Source of the DNA: Aeriscardovia sp.
GTDB taxonomy: Bacteria; Actinomycetota; Actinomycetes; Actinomycetales; Bifidobacteriaceae
Reading direction: 5' to 3'
Length of the DNA: 43,492 bases
Assembly (NCBI GenBank): GCA_017405305.1
Contig: JAFRAT010000015.1
Coordinates: 1-43,492, forward strand
Shown: piece after piece, positions 7,484 through 16,493 of the stretch
Position numbering within the stretch: the stretch's first letter is position 1
Layout of the letters: the number at the start of each line of letters is the position of its first letter
Made by a program: the position numbers and the translations under genes
The notes under the pieces: generated by a model
The model's input: the letters and a program-made list of their open reading frames with translations, nothing else
Told to the model about the DNA's origin: nothing
Database searches by the model: none

Positions 7484-8842
7484 TCACTCCCCGTCCTGCA
7501 CGTCGCTGCCGAGCAGACGGGCGATGCGGTCTAGATCCTCCTTGGATGTGAACGTGATTTCGATGGTGCCGCGTTTTTCCGTGCCGTGGATGTTCACCGT
7601 GGTGCCGAAACGGCTGCCCAGGCGCTGGGACAGGTCGGACGCAGCCCAGTAGTTGGCCTTCTTGGCGCGCCGCTCCTTGGACCGCGAGCCGCGCGACTGG
7701 GCGACGATCCTCTCCACTGCGCGCACCGACAGCCCTTCAGCCACGATGCGGTCCGCGAGCGTCACCATGGCGTCCGGGTCGCGCAGGGACAGTAGGGCGC
7801 GCGCGTGGCCGGCGGTCAGCTCTCCTGCTTCGACGCGTTTTTGGACGGCTCCGGGTAGTTGCAGCAGGCGCAGGGTGTTGGCGATCTGCGGGCGGGATTT
7901 GGAGATGGATTTGGATAGTTGTTCCTGGGTCAGTCCGAAGTCGTGCATCATCTGCTGGTAGGCGGCCGCTTCTTCCAGGGGGTTGAGCTGGACGCGCTGG
8001 AGATTCTCCAGGAGTGCGTCGCGCAGCATGTGTTCGTTGCTCGTGGTGCGCACGATGGCGGGGATGGTTTTCTTGCCGGCCAGGCGGCTGGCGCGCCAGC
8101 GGCGTTCGCCCATGATGAGTTCGTGGTGGCTTCCGGGGGCGGGCCTGCGGCGCACGACGATTGGTTCGAGCACGCCCACTTCGGCGATGGAGTCGGCGAG
8201 GTCGTGCAATTCGTCTTGGTTGAAAACCGCGCGGGGCTGCTCGGCGTTGGGGCGGATGTCGCTGACGTCGAGTTCGGCTAGGTATGCGCCGGGTACGGGT
8301 GCGATGGCGGGGGCGTCGTCGACGGGCGTGGAGGCGACGCTGTTCGCGGCAGAGGTGTGGTTGGCATGGGATGGCGCGGCGGCGAAGCGGCCGGTGGGTT
8401 CGTTGGCGCGGTGGGCGCGGGGCGCGTGGTTGACGCCGCGGGATGTGGAGCGGTCAGTGGCATGGGATGCGCTGGTTTCGCTCTCGGTGGACGAGAAGAA
8501 GAAATCGCTGGGGTGCGCGATGGAGTTCCAGTCGGGGATGGCCATGCGCTTGCGCGATGGCTTCGAGCCGTTTTGCGCGCCGGACGCGTTTTCCGCTCTA
8601 TTGTTCGCCGCGGTGCTCGCGCCGGCTTTCGCATCGTTGCCAGCGCTTCCGCGGGTTGCGCCAGCCGCCGTGGTCTCTGTTTGACGTGGTGCTGCTTTCC
8701 TCGTCGCTTCCGCCGTCGGCTTGGTTGGCTCTTCCGCCGGTTTCTCGACCGGTTTTCCCGCCGGCATCGGCGCCATCACCGAAATCTGCGGGAACAGCGC
8801 TCCGAGGCCTTTGCCCAATCGAGCTTTCGTCTGCTTACCCAT
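7484..8842 (-). CDS. parB: chromosome-partitioning CTPase/DNA-binding protein ParB
   Basis: A 452-residue ParB/Spo0J-family protein that loads onto parS sites and spreads as a clamp to organise the origin. The N-terminus MGKQTKARLGKGLGALFPQI is the typical ParA-contacting peptide. A long Ala/Thr/Pro-rich linker of about 165 residues follows, longer than usual. The NTP-binding domain begins at about YLAELDVSDIRPNAEQPR, with GERRWRAS (near residue 244) as its arginine-rich box. The helix-turn-helix region contains LTQEQLSKSISKSRPQIANTLRLL, and a C-terminal dimerisation domain ends the protein. It is encoded just downstream of parA with a 90-bp gap. parS-like sequences are present in this window. 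Confidence 0.96.
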   Translation of the reverse strand: MGKQTKARLGKGLGALFPQISVMAPMPAGKPVEKPAEEPTKPTAEATRKAAPRQTETTAAGATRGSAGNDAKAGASTAANNRAENASGAQNGSKPSRKRMAIPDWNSIAHPSDFFFSSTESETSASHATDRSTSRGVNHAPRAHRANEPTGRFAAAPSHANHTSAANSVASTPVDDAPAIAPVPGAYLAELDVSDIRPNAEQPRAVFNQDELHDLADSIAEVGVLEPIVVRRRPAPGSHHELIMGERRWRASRLAGKKTIPAIVRTTSNEHMLRDALLENLQRVQLNPLEEAAAYQQMMHDFGLTQEQLSKSISKSRPQIANTLRLLQLPGAVQKRVEAGELTAGHARALLSLRDPDAMVTLADRIVAEGLSVRAVERIVAQSRGSRSKERRAKKANYWAASDLSQRLGSRFGTTVNIHGTEKRGTIEITFTSKEDLDRIARLLGSDVQDGE

Positions 8843-8932
8843 GTCCGCTCTCCTCCGTCGCTCGCCCCCGCGCGCCGCGACTGTTCCGAACTGCTGTGCT
8901 ATCAGGATTGTTGTGCGCCCGCTGGCCGTTTC

Positions 8933-9898
8933 TCAGCCGCGCGCGGCGGCGCTCCTCCGGGCCCCGCGCTGCGCGAGCTCCAGCGCGGCTTCGCGGTAGG
9001 CGATGGCGCCGACGGACCGGGGGTCGTAGGAGATGATCGGCTGCGCGTGGCTCGGCGCTTCGGAAACGCGCACGGCGCGCGGGATGACGGTCTTGAGGAC
9101 CAGGTCCGGGTAGTGTTCCTTGATTTCCTCGTAGACCTCGCGGCTCAGCGACGTGCGCCGGTCGTACATGGTCACCAGCATGGTCGAGACGCGTAGCGAC
9201 GGGTTGAAGCTCATTTGGACGAGCTGGATGGTCTTCAGCAGCTGGCCCAGGCCTTCAAGCGCGTAGTACTCCGCTTGGATCGGGATGAGCGCCTCCTCGA
9301 CGGCGCGCAGCGCGTTGAGCACCAGAAGCCCCAGGCTCGGGGCGCAGTCGATGAACACATACTCGTATTTTTTGCCGGAGTTTTTGAGGTATTCGGCCAA
9401 CGCGTTCTTCAATAGGTCGACGCGGTCGTCGAGGCCGGCGATCTCCAGTTCCGCGCCGGAGAGATCGATGCTGGAGGGGACGACGTCGAGAGTCGGGAAC
9501 TGCGGGCAGGGGCGGACCACCTGGGCGATGGTCCGGCGCTGTTCGAGAACGTCGTAGACGGACGGCGAACCGCTGGGATGTTCGATGCCCAGCGCGGTCG
9601 AGGCGTTGCCTTGCGGGTCCATGTCGATGACGAGCACGCGCATGCCCGCTTCCGCGAACGCTGCGGCGAGGTTGACGGTGGTGGTCGTCTTGCCGACGCC
9701 GCCTTTCTGGTTGGCGCATGCGATGACGCGCGTGTAGGCGGGTTTGGGGAATTTCGCGGATTTCACGATGGCGTACCGATCGGATTCGTTGAGAAGCTCG
9801 GATCCCAGCGAGCCGTCGCTGCCGAAGATGCGCTGCAGCACGCTGCTGGCAGGTTCGAATCGCTGGGAAGGCTCCTCGCGCCTCTTGCCAAAAGCCAT
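8933..9898 (-). CDS. parA: chromosome-partitioning ATPase ParA
   Basis: A 321-residue ParA/Soj Walker ATPase acting with ParB to segregate origins. The deviant Walker A motif is CANQKGGVGKTTT (about residues 61-73), and VLVIDMDPQGNAS is the switch region. The helix and DNA-contact regions are of normal size. I start at the ATG at 9898 (MAFGKRREEPSQ) because AGGAGGAAG sits just upstream. The longer frame upstream to 9997 has no RBS and would run through a parS-like site. A basic N-terminal extension of about 55 residues precedes the ATPase fold. Confidence 0.95.
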   Translation of the reverse strand: MAFGKRREEPSQRFEPASSVLQRIFGSDGSLGSELLNESDRYAIVKSAKFPKPAYTRVIACANQKGGVGKTTTTVNLAAAFAEAGMRVLVIDMDPQGNASTALGIEHPSGSPSVYDVLEQRRTIAQVVRPCPQFPTLDVVPSSIDLSGAELEIAGLDDRVDLLKNALAEYLKNSGKKYEYVFIDCAPSLGLLVLNALRAVEEALIPIQAEYYALEGLGQLLKTIQLVQMSFNPSLRVSTMLVTMYDRRTSLSREVYEEIKEHYPDLVLKTVIPRAVRVSEAPSHAQPIISYDPRSVGAIAYREAALELAQRGARRSAAARG

Positions 9899-9954
9899 CA
9901 CAAACACTTCCTCCTCCCGTGCTCGTGGCCGCTGGACCGGCTCGCGCACGGACA

Positions 9955-9968
9955 GTTTCACGTGAAAA
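9955..9968. promoter_or_regulatory. parS-like site
   Basis: GTTTCACGTGAAAA matches 13 of 14 positions of the palindromic ParB site GTTTCACGTGAAAC. It lies between rsmG and parA. Confidence 0.75.
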
Positions 9969-10035
9969 TCTTGTTCCTTCCACGTTACCGCAGGCATGCG
10001 AACGGGCTTCGGGGCGCAAGCCGCGCGCCGAAGCC

Positions 10036-10830
10036 TCAGCGCCTGGCGCGCTTGTCGATGGTGACCACGAAGGTCGGTTCGAGCCCCTGTCCCACGGGCG
10101 CGCTATGCACCGCCGGGTCCAGGCCGCGCGCTTTGCGGATCTCCTTGGCGGCCTTGTCGATCTCCTGCTGGGCGGACTGGCCTTTGAGCGCGATGACGCG
10201 GCCGCCGGGGCGCACCAGCGGCATGACCCACGGCACGAGCTTGGCCAGGCGGGCGACGGCCCTGCAGACGACGATGTCGAAGCTGCCCTTGTGCGGGTAG
10301 TCCTCCGCGCGGTCGCGCACGACCTCCACGTTCTCCAAGCCCAGCTCGCCGACGACCTCCTCGAGCCAGTCGACGCGGCGTTCCATCGGCTCGATCAGCG
10401 TGAACTTCGCCTGCGGCAGCATGGCCGCCAGCACAATGCCCGGGAACCCGGCGCCGGAGCCGATGTCGGCGACGCGGCACTGCTCGTTCTCGGGCACGGC
10501 TCGGGCCGCGAAATCCTCGACGAACGGCACGAGCGCGGCGGAGTTGAGGATGTGCCGCTCCCACAGGCGGGGCACCTCGCGCGGGCCGATGAGGCCGCGT
10601 TTCCCGCCTTCGGCGACGAGTTTCCCGTGAAACATCTGCAGTTTGCCGAACGCGTCGCCGCACGCGTCGCGCACGACGTCGGACCCCTCCAACGGATCCC
10701 GCTGCGGCTGCCCGATGGGCGCGGGAGCGGGCGCCAGCGGCGCGCGCTTGCCGGCCGCTTGGCCGCTCGCCGCCTGGTTGGCCGTCTGGTTCTTTTCCGT
10801 TGTCTCAGTCATGGGCGCGAGGCGACTCAT
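10036..10830 (-). CDS. rsmG: 16S rRNA (guanine-N7) methyltransferase G
   Basis: A 264-residue SAM-dependent methyltransferase (GidB) that methylates G527 (E. coli numbering) of 16S rRNA. The SAM-binding motif is VADIGSGAGFPGIVLA (about residues 139-154), followed by an acidic FTLIEPMERRVDWLEEV loop. An N-terminal Ala/Gln/Pro-rich extension of about 45 residues precedes the core. The ATG at 10830 overlaps the jag stop codon as ATGA, which suggests translational coupling; a second ATG at 10812 is an alternative. A parS-like site lies inside the gene. Confidence 0.94.
   Translation of the reverse strand: MSRLAPMTETTEKNQTANQAASGQAAGKRAPLAPAPAPIGQPQRDPLEGSDVVRDACGDAFGKLQMFHGKLVAEGGKRGLIGPREVPRLWERHILNSAALVPFVEDFAARAVPENEQCRVADIGSGAGFPGIVLAAMLPQAKFTLIEPMERRVDWLEEVVGELGLENVEVVRDRAEDYPHKGSFDIVVCRAVARLAKLVPWVMPLVRPGGRVIALKGQSAQQEIDKAAKEIRKARGLDPAVHSAPVGQGLEPTFVVTIDKRARR
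10620..10633. promoter_or_regulatory. parS-like site inside rsmG
   Basis: GTTTCCCGTGAAAC, 13 of 14 matches to the parS core. Confidence 0.7.
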
Positions 10831-11612
10831 TCTTCCTCGTCGCCGGCGTGGACGGCGTCTTCATCGATGTCATCATCGAAGTCGGACAGGCCTCCGTCGT
10901 CCTCCACGTCGGCCTCGTCCATTTCCTCGTCGTCGATGTCCTCGGCCACGTTGTCCTCGTCGATGCCGCGCTCCTCGCTGTCGTCATTGTCGCGCGCGTT
11001 GCGCCTGTCCTCGAATTCGATGGCCTCGTCCAGGCCGTCGCGGTCGTCGAAAACGTCTTCGAACGGACCGTCCTCGTCCGGTCCGTCGTCCCGCTGCCCG
11101 GCGGCATGGCCGGCTTTCGGCAGGTAGATGGTGACGCGGCGGTGCGGCTCCTCGCCGTGCGAACGGGACTTGAGGCCTTCCTCGCGCGCCACGTCATGGA
11201 CGATCTTGCGCTCGTAGGAGTTCATGTCCCCGAGCATGACCGGTTCTCCGGATTCGCGCACGTCGTCGATGGCGTCCAGCACCATGGTGCGCAGACGCGA
11301 ACGCTTGCGTTCCAGATAGCCGTCGACGTCGAGGATGAGGCGCGACTTCTCGCCGGTTTTCTCCTGCACGGCCAGGCGCGCTAGATGCTGCAGGGCTTCG
11401 GCGACGTCGCCGTCGCGGCCGATGAGGCGCTTGATGTCGGTGTCGTCGTCGGCGACGATGTCCACCACGGGCCGGCCGTTGCGGATGCCCATCTCGATGT
11501 CGCCGTCGTAATCGAGGATGTCCAGCAGATCCTCGATGTAATCGGCCGCGATGTCGGCTTCTTCGTTGAGTTCGTCGATCTTCGCTCCGCTCAGCTCGGA
11601 TTCCTCGTACAT
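10827..11612 (-). CDS. jag: Jag/KhpB-type RNA-binding protein (KH + R3H) with acidic tail
   Basis: A 261-residue protein of the Jag (KhpB, EloR-like) family, RNA-binding and usually encoded next to yidC. The N-terminal Jag segment contains DYIEDLLDILDYDGDIEMGI. A KH domain covers about residues 55-125, and an R3H domain has SYERKIVHDVAREEGLKSRS and GEEPHRRVTIY. The last 75 residues are almost wholly acidic (many D and E), a feature that is common in actinobacterial homologues. The ATG at 11612 has a GAAAGAAGGAAC RBS. Here jag is 9.8 kb from yidC, separated by an accessory block, so it must have acquired its own promoter or depend on read-through. Confidence 0.92.
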   Translation of the reverse strand: MYEESELSGAKIDELNEEADIAADYIEDLLDILDYDGDIEMGIRNGRPVVDIVADDDTDIKRLIGRDGDVAEALQHLARLAVQEKTGEKSRLILDVDGYLERKRSRLRTMVLDAIDDVRESGEPVMLGDMNSYERKIVHDVAREEGLKSRSHGEEPHRRVTIYLPKAGHAAGQRDDGPDEDGPFEDVFDDRDGLDEAIEFEDRRNARDNDDSEERGIDEDNVAEDIDDEEMDEADVEDDGGLSDFDDDIDEDAVHAGDEEE

Positions 11613-12562
11613 GCTCGTTCCTTCTTTCGACCATGCGCCGGCCGCGCCGGGGCTGGCGTCGACCAAAGGCTTTTTCTCAGTCTATCGGAACCGCGGGGCA
11701 AAACGCGCCGACAGGTTCTGAGCGACGGCCGACGATTTTCCCACGGAAGATCAGTGGCAGCGCGGCGGTGGAGGAGCACCCAGAACATGTTCGACGCGCG
11801 GATAGCGAAGGGACCGGTCATGCCGAGGAAGCCATGAGAGTCGAAGCCGTGTTTCTTGGGCAGCGAGCTTGGCTGGTCACGCCGGTTAGCGGCTCCCGGG
11901 AGCAGGTCGCGGATGCTGGTCCCCGGCATGGCTGCGGCTGCCGTGTCGGTGCATCGGGGCGCGCCACGCCGATGCGACGATGGTCACAGGTCAGCGAGCC
12001 GCGCACCACGAAGCTGGACTTGATGAAAAGCCAGCATCATGAGCATGGCCCGAGCGCGATCGTCGTGTATTGGCTTAGCGGGTTGGCAGTTCTGTCCGAG
12101 AGTGCGGCCACGGTTGCGGAGAGTGCGTATACGATGGCTGGTCACAGGTGGATGTCCTCCCTCCAAGGGGATGTGGCAGATGGCCTTGGAATGACTTAGT
12201 GAATCGGGACGATGGTGCGGGGGTGTCCGATGAAGCCGGTGTAGTTGGTCTCTTTCTTGGTGGTCAGGGTCGACGATCATGACGAGGAATATGGACCCGT
12301 CGGCTTGCGTGTCGGCGGCCCGCGTAGCAGGCATACTTCTTCTCTCTGCGATGCGGATAAGGGCGTGGGGTACGACTTAGGGAATATTGAATCGTCTCAG
12401 AGACGTCTCAGAGGCTATGTGATCTGTGGCGTGGAATAGCCACTCATATGGAGTCGCTGACTGGAAAAATAGCGGACCATAACCGAACATGAGTTCGGAA
12501 GGGTTTGCCAGTGCGAGGACGAGCGCCGCGGGGGGCGTTCCGTTCATATCATTCGACGCATC
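11613..12562. other. 950-bp decayed region upstream of jag
   Basis: No intact gene. On the minus strand, protein-like fragments appear in different frames, for example GFDSHGFLGMTGPFAIRASN near 11800 and SAIVYALSATVAALSDRTAN near 12110, each interrupted by stops. This is the look of an eroded coding sequence, possibly a membrane protein or a mobile-element gene. It marks the left edge of the accessory block between jag and yidC. Confidence 0.45.
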
Positions 12563-15500
12563 TTAACCAATCTTGACGCTGCCATCCGCCTCTCTCGGCG
12601 CGATGTCGAAGAAGCGATCGAAGAACGCGCGGAGCCTGTCGACAGCACGCTGCTTGGCTTCGGCTCGGCTCGTCCCCTTCCTCTTGCCGAAGCGGCTCAT
12701 GGGCTTCAGGATCTTGGTCACGGCCGTTCCCTCGTCGGAGACGTTGCCCTCGGCGAACGACGCCTCCATGAACTCGCGCGTCTCGTCCGAACGCAGGTTC
12801 TCCTCGACGATGATGGCATCGAGTTCTGATGACATGCTCTTGGCCACGTAGGCGGCCCAGCGCTTGTGGGCGTCGTCGCCTGCGCTCATTGAGGCAATGA
12901 AGTCTTCAATGAGGTCGCGCTTATCGCGCAGGGCAAGAGAGGCGGAGATGGCGCGCTCGATGTTGGCGACGATCTCCTTGTCCTGGCAGTTGCTGTCGTG
13001 GTACTTCTGCACGAGCTGCAGGATGTAGTCGATGTTGACCTCGACCATCTTGACGAGCTCCACCTCGAAGCGCAGGTCGTCGACGATGTCGGTCGCCTCG
13101 TGCTTCTGTTGCTCGCGTGCCTTGCTCCAGGTCTCGATGTAGATGGACTGGTAGTCCTGGAGCTCGCGGTCGCTCATCATGTCGTCGCCGGCAAACTGGT
13201 CCCATGCCGTCAGCACGTTGCGCAGGCGGAGTATCGAGCCGAACGTAACCACGAGGTCGCGCTCCAGCGTCTCGCCCATCGGGTCGGGCATGGCGTTGAG
13301 TGGGAACGTCGCGCGCAGGTGCCTCACCTTCTTGCGGTACTCTGTGAGGTAATCGGCGTAGGGCTTCAGGAGCACTGTTCCTCCCGCCGCCTTGTCGCCG
13401 TACATTGCCAGTGCCTTGTCGACCTCCTCTTCGAGGTTGCGGAAGCACACGATGTTGCCGAAGGTCTTCACGCTGTTGAGGATGCGGTTCGTGCGGGAGA
13501 ATGCTTGGATGAGGCCATGCATCCTGAGGTTCTTGTCGACCCAGAGCGTGTTCAGCGTCGTGGCGTCGAAGCCGGTGAGGAACATGCCCACGACGATGAG
13601 CATGTCAATCTCGCGCTCTTTCATGCGGCGGCTCACGTCGTGGTAGTAGCCTTCGAACTTGTCGCCGTCTGTTGAGTAGGCGCAGCCGAAGGTCTCGTTG
13701 TACCGGGCGATGGCCGCGTCGAGGTAGTCGCGCGCGGTCTGGTCGAGGTTCGTGACGTCGAGCTCCTCGTCGGCTATTATACCGTCGGGCTCCTCCTCGT
13801 TGGCGCTCCACGAGTAGATGAGCGCGATGCGCAGGCGTTCGCCGCCGCGCTCGTCCTGAAGCTCGTCCAGGGCCTTGTAATAGGCCATGGCTGCGGGAAT
13901 GGACTCGGCGGCGAGAATGGAGTTGAAGCCCATCACGCGTTTGTCTTTAAGCATGTACGAGCTGCGGCGCTTGGTCTTCTGGTCGAAGCGGTCGAGGATG
14001 TAGGCGGCGTTGGCCTTGATGCGACCGTAGTCGACGCGGGCGCCCTTGCGGTCGATGTCGTAGACCTTCTCGTCTTTGATATCGCCTTCCTTGACCGTGT
14101 CGCAGTACTCCACGCGGAATGGCAGCACGTTGCCGTCATTGATGGCGTCGACAATCGTGTACTGGTGCAGCTGCGCTCCGAACATCTGCGGCGTGGTCGG
14201 GTGCATCGGGTCGGCGGCCTGCATCGCGTTCTTCGCGAAGATGGGCGTGCCGGTGAACCCGAACATGTGATACTTCTTGAAGCGCTTGGAGATGAGCCTG
14301 CGCATGTCGCCGAACTGGGAGCGGTGGCACTCGTCGAAGATGATGACCACGTGCTTGCCGTAGACGGCGTGGCGGTCATTGCGCTCGCAGAAGATGGACA
14401 GCTTCTGGATGGTCGTGACGATAATCTTGGCGGAGTCATCGCCGAGCTGCTTCGTGAGCACACTCGTCGACTTGTTGGAGTTGGCTGCTCCCTTGCAGAA
14501 GCGGTCGTATTCGCGCACCGTCTGGTAGTCGAGGTCCTTGCGGTCCACGACGAAGAGGACCTTGTCGACGCCCTCGATGCCGTAGGCGAGCTGCGCGCAC
14601 TTGAACGAGGTCAGCGTCTTGCCGCTTCCCGTGGCGTGCCAGACGTAGCCGCCCGCGTCGAGCGTGCCCAGCATCTTCGGGTTTAGCTCCGAGACCAGGA
14701 TGCGGTTCAGGACGCGCTCGGTCGCCGCGATCTGGTAGGGGCGCATCACGAGCAGCAGGTTCTCGTCGGTGAGCACGCAGTACTTGGTCAGGACGTTCAT
14801 GAGGCAGCGGCGCTCCATGAACGTGCGGGCGAAGTGCATCAGGTCGCAGATCGTTTTGTTGCGCGCGTCGGCCCAGAAGGACGTGAACTCGTAGGAATCC
14901 GAGGTCTTGCGCTTCGCCTGCCGGTTGCCGCCCGTGCCTTTCACGTGGCGCCAGCGGGTCGTGTTGCTGTAATACTTGGTCAGCGTGCCGTTGGAGATGA
15001 CGAAGAGCTGCACGTACTCGAACAGGCCGCACCCTGCCCAGAAGCTGTCGCGCTGGTAGCGGTCGATCTGGTTGAACGCCTGCTTGAGGTCGACGCCGCG
15101 CCGCTTGAGCTCGACGTGCACGAGCGGAAGCCCGTTCACCAGTATTGTCACGTCGTAGCGGTTCTTGTGCTTGCCGGTCGCCTCGTACTGGTTGATGACC
15201 TGCAGGTGGTTGTTCGTGACCATGGTTTTGTCGATGATCTTGACGTTGACGTGGCTGCCGTCGTCGCGCGTGAGCTCGTAGACGGAGTCGACCTGCACGC
15301 GGCGGCACTTCTCGACGATGGTCTCGCCCGGACGCACCAGATATTCCACCTGCAGCCGCTTCCACTCCCTGTCGGAGAGGGTTATGCTGTTCAGGCGCTC
15401 CATCTGCGCGCGCAGGTTGGCGAGCAGGTCCGCCTCGGAGGTGATGGTCAGGTAGTCGTAGCCCTGCGTCTGGAGCAGGTCGATGAATGCGGCCTCGAGC

Positions 15501-15622
15501 TGGTCCTCGCTCTGGTATCCCGTGGCGCCTGACGACTTGGCGTCGTACTCGCTCATGACCGTGTAGTCGTCGGTGTCCACCATCACGCGGTACTGGGCAC
15601 CGCTCTTGAGGTCGTCCATCAT
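12563..15622 (-). CDS. hsdR: type I restriction enzyme, R subunit
   Basis: A 1019-residue ATP-dependent DNA translocase and endonuclease that cuts unmodified DNA when assembled with HsdM and HsdS. The PD-(D/E)xK nuclease motif is visible as Asp157 (YDVTILV) and Glu171/Lys173 (HVELKRRG). The helicase core has Walker A ATGSGKT (residues 330-336), DECHRSQFGD (from 430) and FTGTP (motif III). The C-terminal helical part, which contacts the methylase, is present, and length is normal for the family. The start ATG overlaps the stop of the GIY-YIG gene as ATGA. It is the last gene of the operon. No frameshift or missing motif is visible, so it is probably active. Confidence 0.95.
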   Translation of the reverse strand: MMDDLKSGAQYRVMVDTDDYTVMSEYDAKSSGATGYQSEDQLEAAFIDLLQTQGYDYLTITSEADLLANLRAQMERLNSITLSDREWKRLQVEYLVRPGETIVEKCRRVQVDSVYELTRDDGSHVNVKIIDKTMVTNNHLQVINQYEATGKHKNRYDVTILVNGLPLVHVELKRRGVDLKQAFNQIDRYQRDSFWAGCGLFEYVQLFVISNGTLTKYYSNTTRWRHVKGTGGNRQAKRKTSDSYEFTSFWADARNKTICDLMHFARTFMERRCLMNVLTKYCVLTDENLLLVMRPYQIAATERVLNRILVSELNPKMLGTLDAGGYVWHATGSGKTLTSFKCAQLAYGIEGVDKVLFVVDRKDLDYQTVREYDRFCKGAANSNKSTSVLTKQLGDDSAKIIVTTIQKLSIFCERNDRHAVYGKHVVIIFDECHRSQFGDMRRLISKRFKKYHMFGFTGTPIFAKNAMQAADPMHPTTPQMFGAQLHQYTIVDAINDGNVLPFRVEYCDTVKEGDIKDEKVYDIDRKGARVDYGRIKANAAYILDRFDQKTKRRSSYMLKDKRVMGFNSILAAESIPAAMAYYKALDELQDERGGERLRIALIYSWSANEEEPDGIIADEELDVTNLDQTARDYLDAAIARYNETFGCAYSTDGDKFEGYYHDVSRRMKEREIDMLIVVGMFLTGFDATTLNTLWVDKNLRMHGLIQAFSRTNRILNSVKTFGNIVCFRNLEEEVDKALAMYGDKAAGGTVLLKPYADYLTEYRKKVRHLRATFPLNAMPDPMGETLERDLVVTFGSILRLRNVLTAWDQFAGDDMMSDRELQDYQSIYIETWSKAREQQKHEATDIVDDLRFEVELVKMVEVNIDYILQLVQKYHDSNCQDKEIVANIERAISASLALRDKRDLIEDFIASMSAGDDAHKRWAAYVAKSMSSELDAIIVEENLRSDETREFMEASFAEGNVSDEGTAVTKILKPMSRFGKRKGTSRAEAKQRAVDRLRAFFDRFFDIAPREADGSVKIG

Positions 15623-16491
15623 GACTCACCAGCCTTCTGTTTCTTAGGCGCTGGGTACTTCTCCTGGTAGATGTCTACCAGGCGGCGGCCGTTCCACGTC
15701 CAGTACTCGGTGCCTCTTGGCGCGTTCTTGAAGCCCATGATCTCACGCGCCTTCGCAGAGATTGAAGTCACGACTCCGTCACAGCTGATATGCTTACCGT
15801 CAACCACCTCTGCGACGATGTCCTCTCTTGCTTTTTTCGCCTTTGCATCATAAAACTCGATGAGCTCTCCAGCATCGATTCCGAACTCGAAGAAGTTGAA
15901 TGGCGGCTGACGATGGACCTGCGACTTTGTCTGCGGCTGCTGCTCTGGCTCGTCGGTTTCCTCAGTGTCATGCTCGACATCGTCGGCCACACCGCTGAAG
16001 CGGTACCCGAGGATGTCCATCTGCCAAATCAACTCATCGTGCATTGTGGCGACCAGATCCTCGGAGTAAGGACTGACATACGGCTTAGGCTCATTGCCGT
16101 TGTCCACCTTACAGAAGGCGTGCTTCTTTGCATAGCGAATCATCTTCGCCTCAAGGCCGTTGACGACGTCCATGGGGAACTCCTCGTCGAGCGCGAGGAA
16201 CATCACGGCGAGATCCCACCAAGGCTTCTTGGAGAAGTGGTCGTCGAGACGTGCCACGCCCTGAACCGTCTGGCCTGCATAGATGCGTGACGGACGCCCG
16301 AACTCTAGCTTCACCAGGTAGTAGACGCCGCGTACAGGCACATCAGGGAGCTGCTTCGCCTCGGCGACGCGATGCCTGGGAACGATGAGTGTAAGCATCG
16401 TGCGTCCTACAAAGCGGCAGAGTCTGATGCCATCGGAGACGCCGTCTATGAGCTGCGTGGTGTAGGTCGTGACTCGCAATGTGTCAGACAT
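15619..16491 (-). CDS. GIY-YIG nuclease-domain protein within the R-M operon
   Basis: A 290-residue protein between hsdS and hsdR, two bases after the hsdS stop and overlapping hsdR. An N-terminal GIY-YIG domain is supported by GVYYLV (55-60), RIYAGQT (69-75), an arginine in VARLDDHF (Arg81) and the catalytic-type glutamate in NGLEAKMIRYA (Glu114). A Glu/Gln-rich linker (about 170-198) leads to a C-terminal module with DGKHISCDGVVTSISAKARE and YWTWNGRRLVDIYQE. That module resembles the small DUF4357/RAMA-like modules often fused to nucleases in defence loci; this last assignment is pattern-based. Its tight coupling implies co-expression with the R-M enzyme. A role as accessory nuclease or regulator is inference. 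Confidence 0.8.
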   Translation of the reverse strand: MSDTLRVTTYTTQLIDGVSDGIRLCRFVGRTMLTLIVPRHRVAEAKQLPDVPVRGVYYLVKLEFGRPSRIYAGQTVQGVARLDDHFSKKPWWDLAVMFLALDEEFPMDVVNGLEAKMIRYAKKHAFCKVDNGNEPKPYVSPYSEDLVATMHDELIWQMDILGYRFSGVADDVEHDTEETDEPEQQPQTKSQVHRQPPFNFFEFGIDAGELIEFYDAKAKKAREDIVAEVVDGKHISCDGVVTSISAKAREIMGFKNAPRGTEYWTWNGRRLVDIYQEKYPAPKKQKAGES

Positions 16492-16493
16492 CG

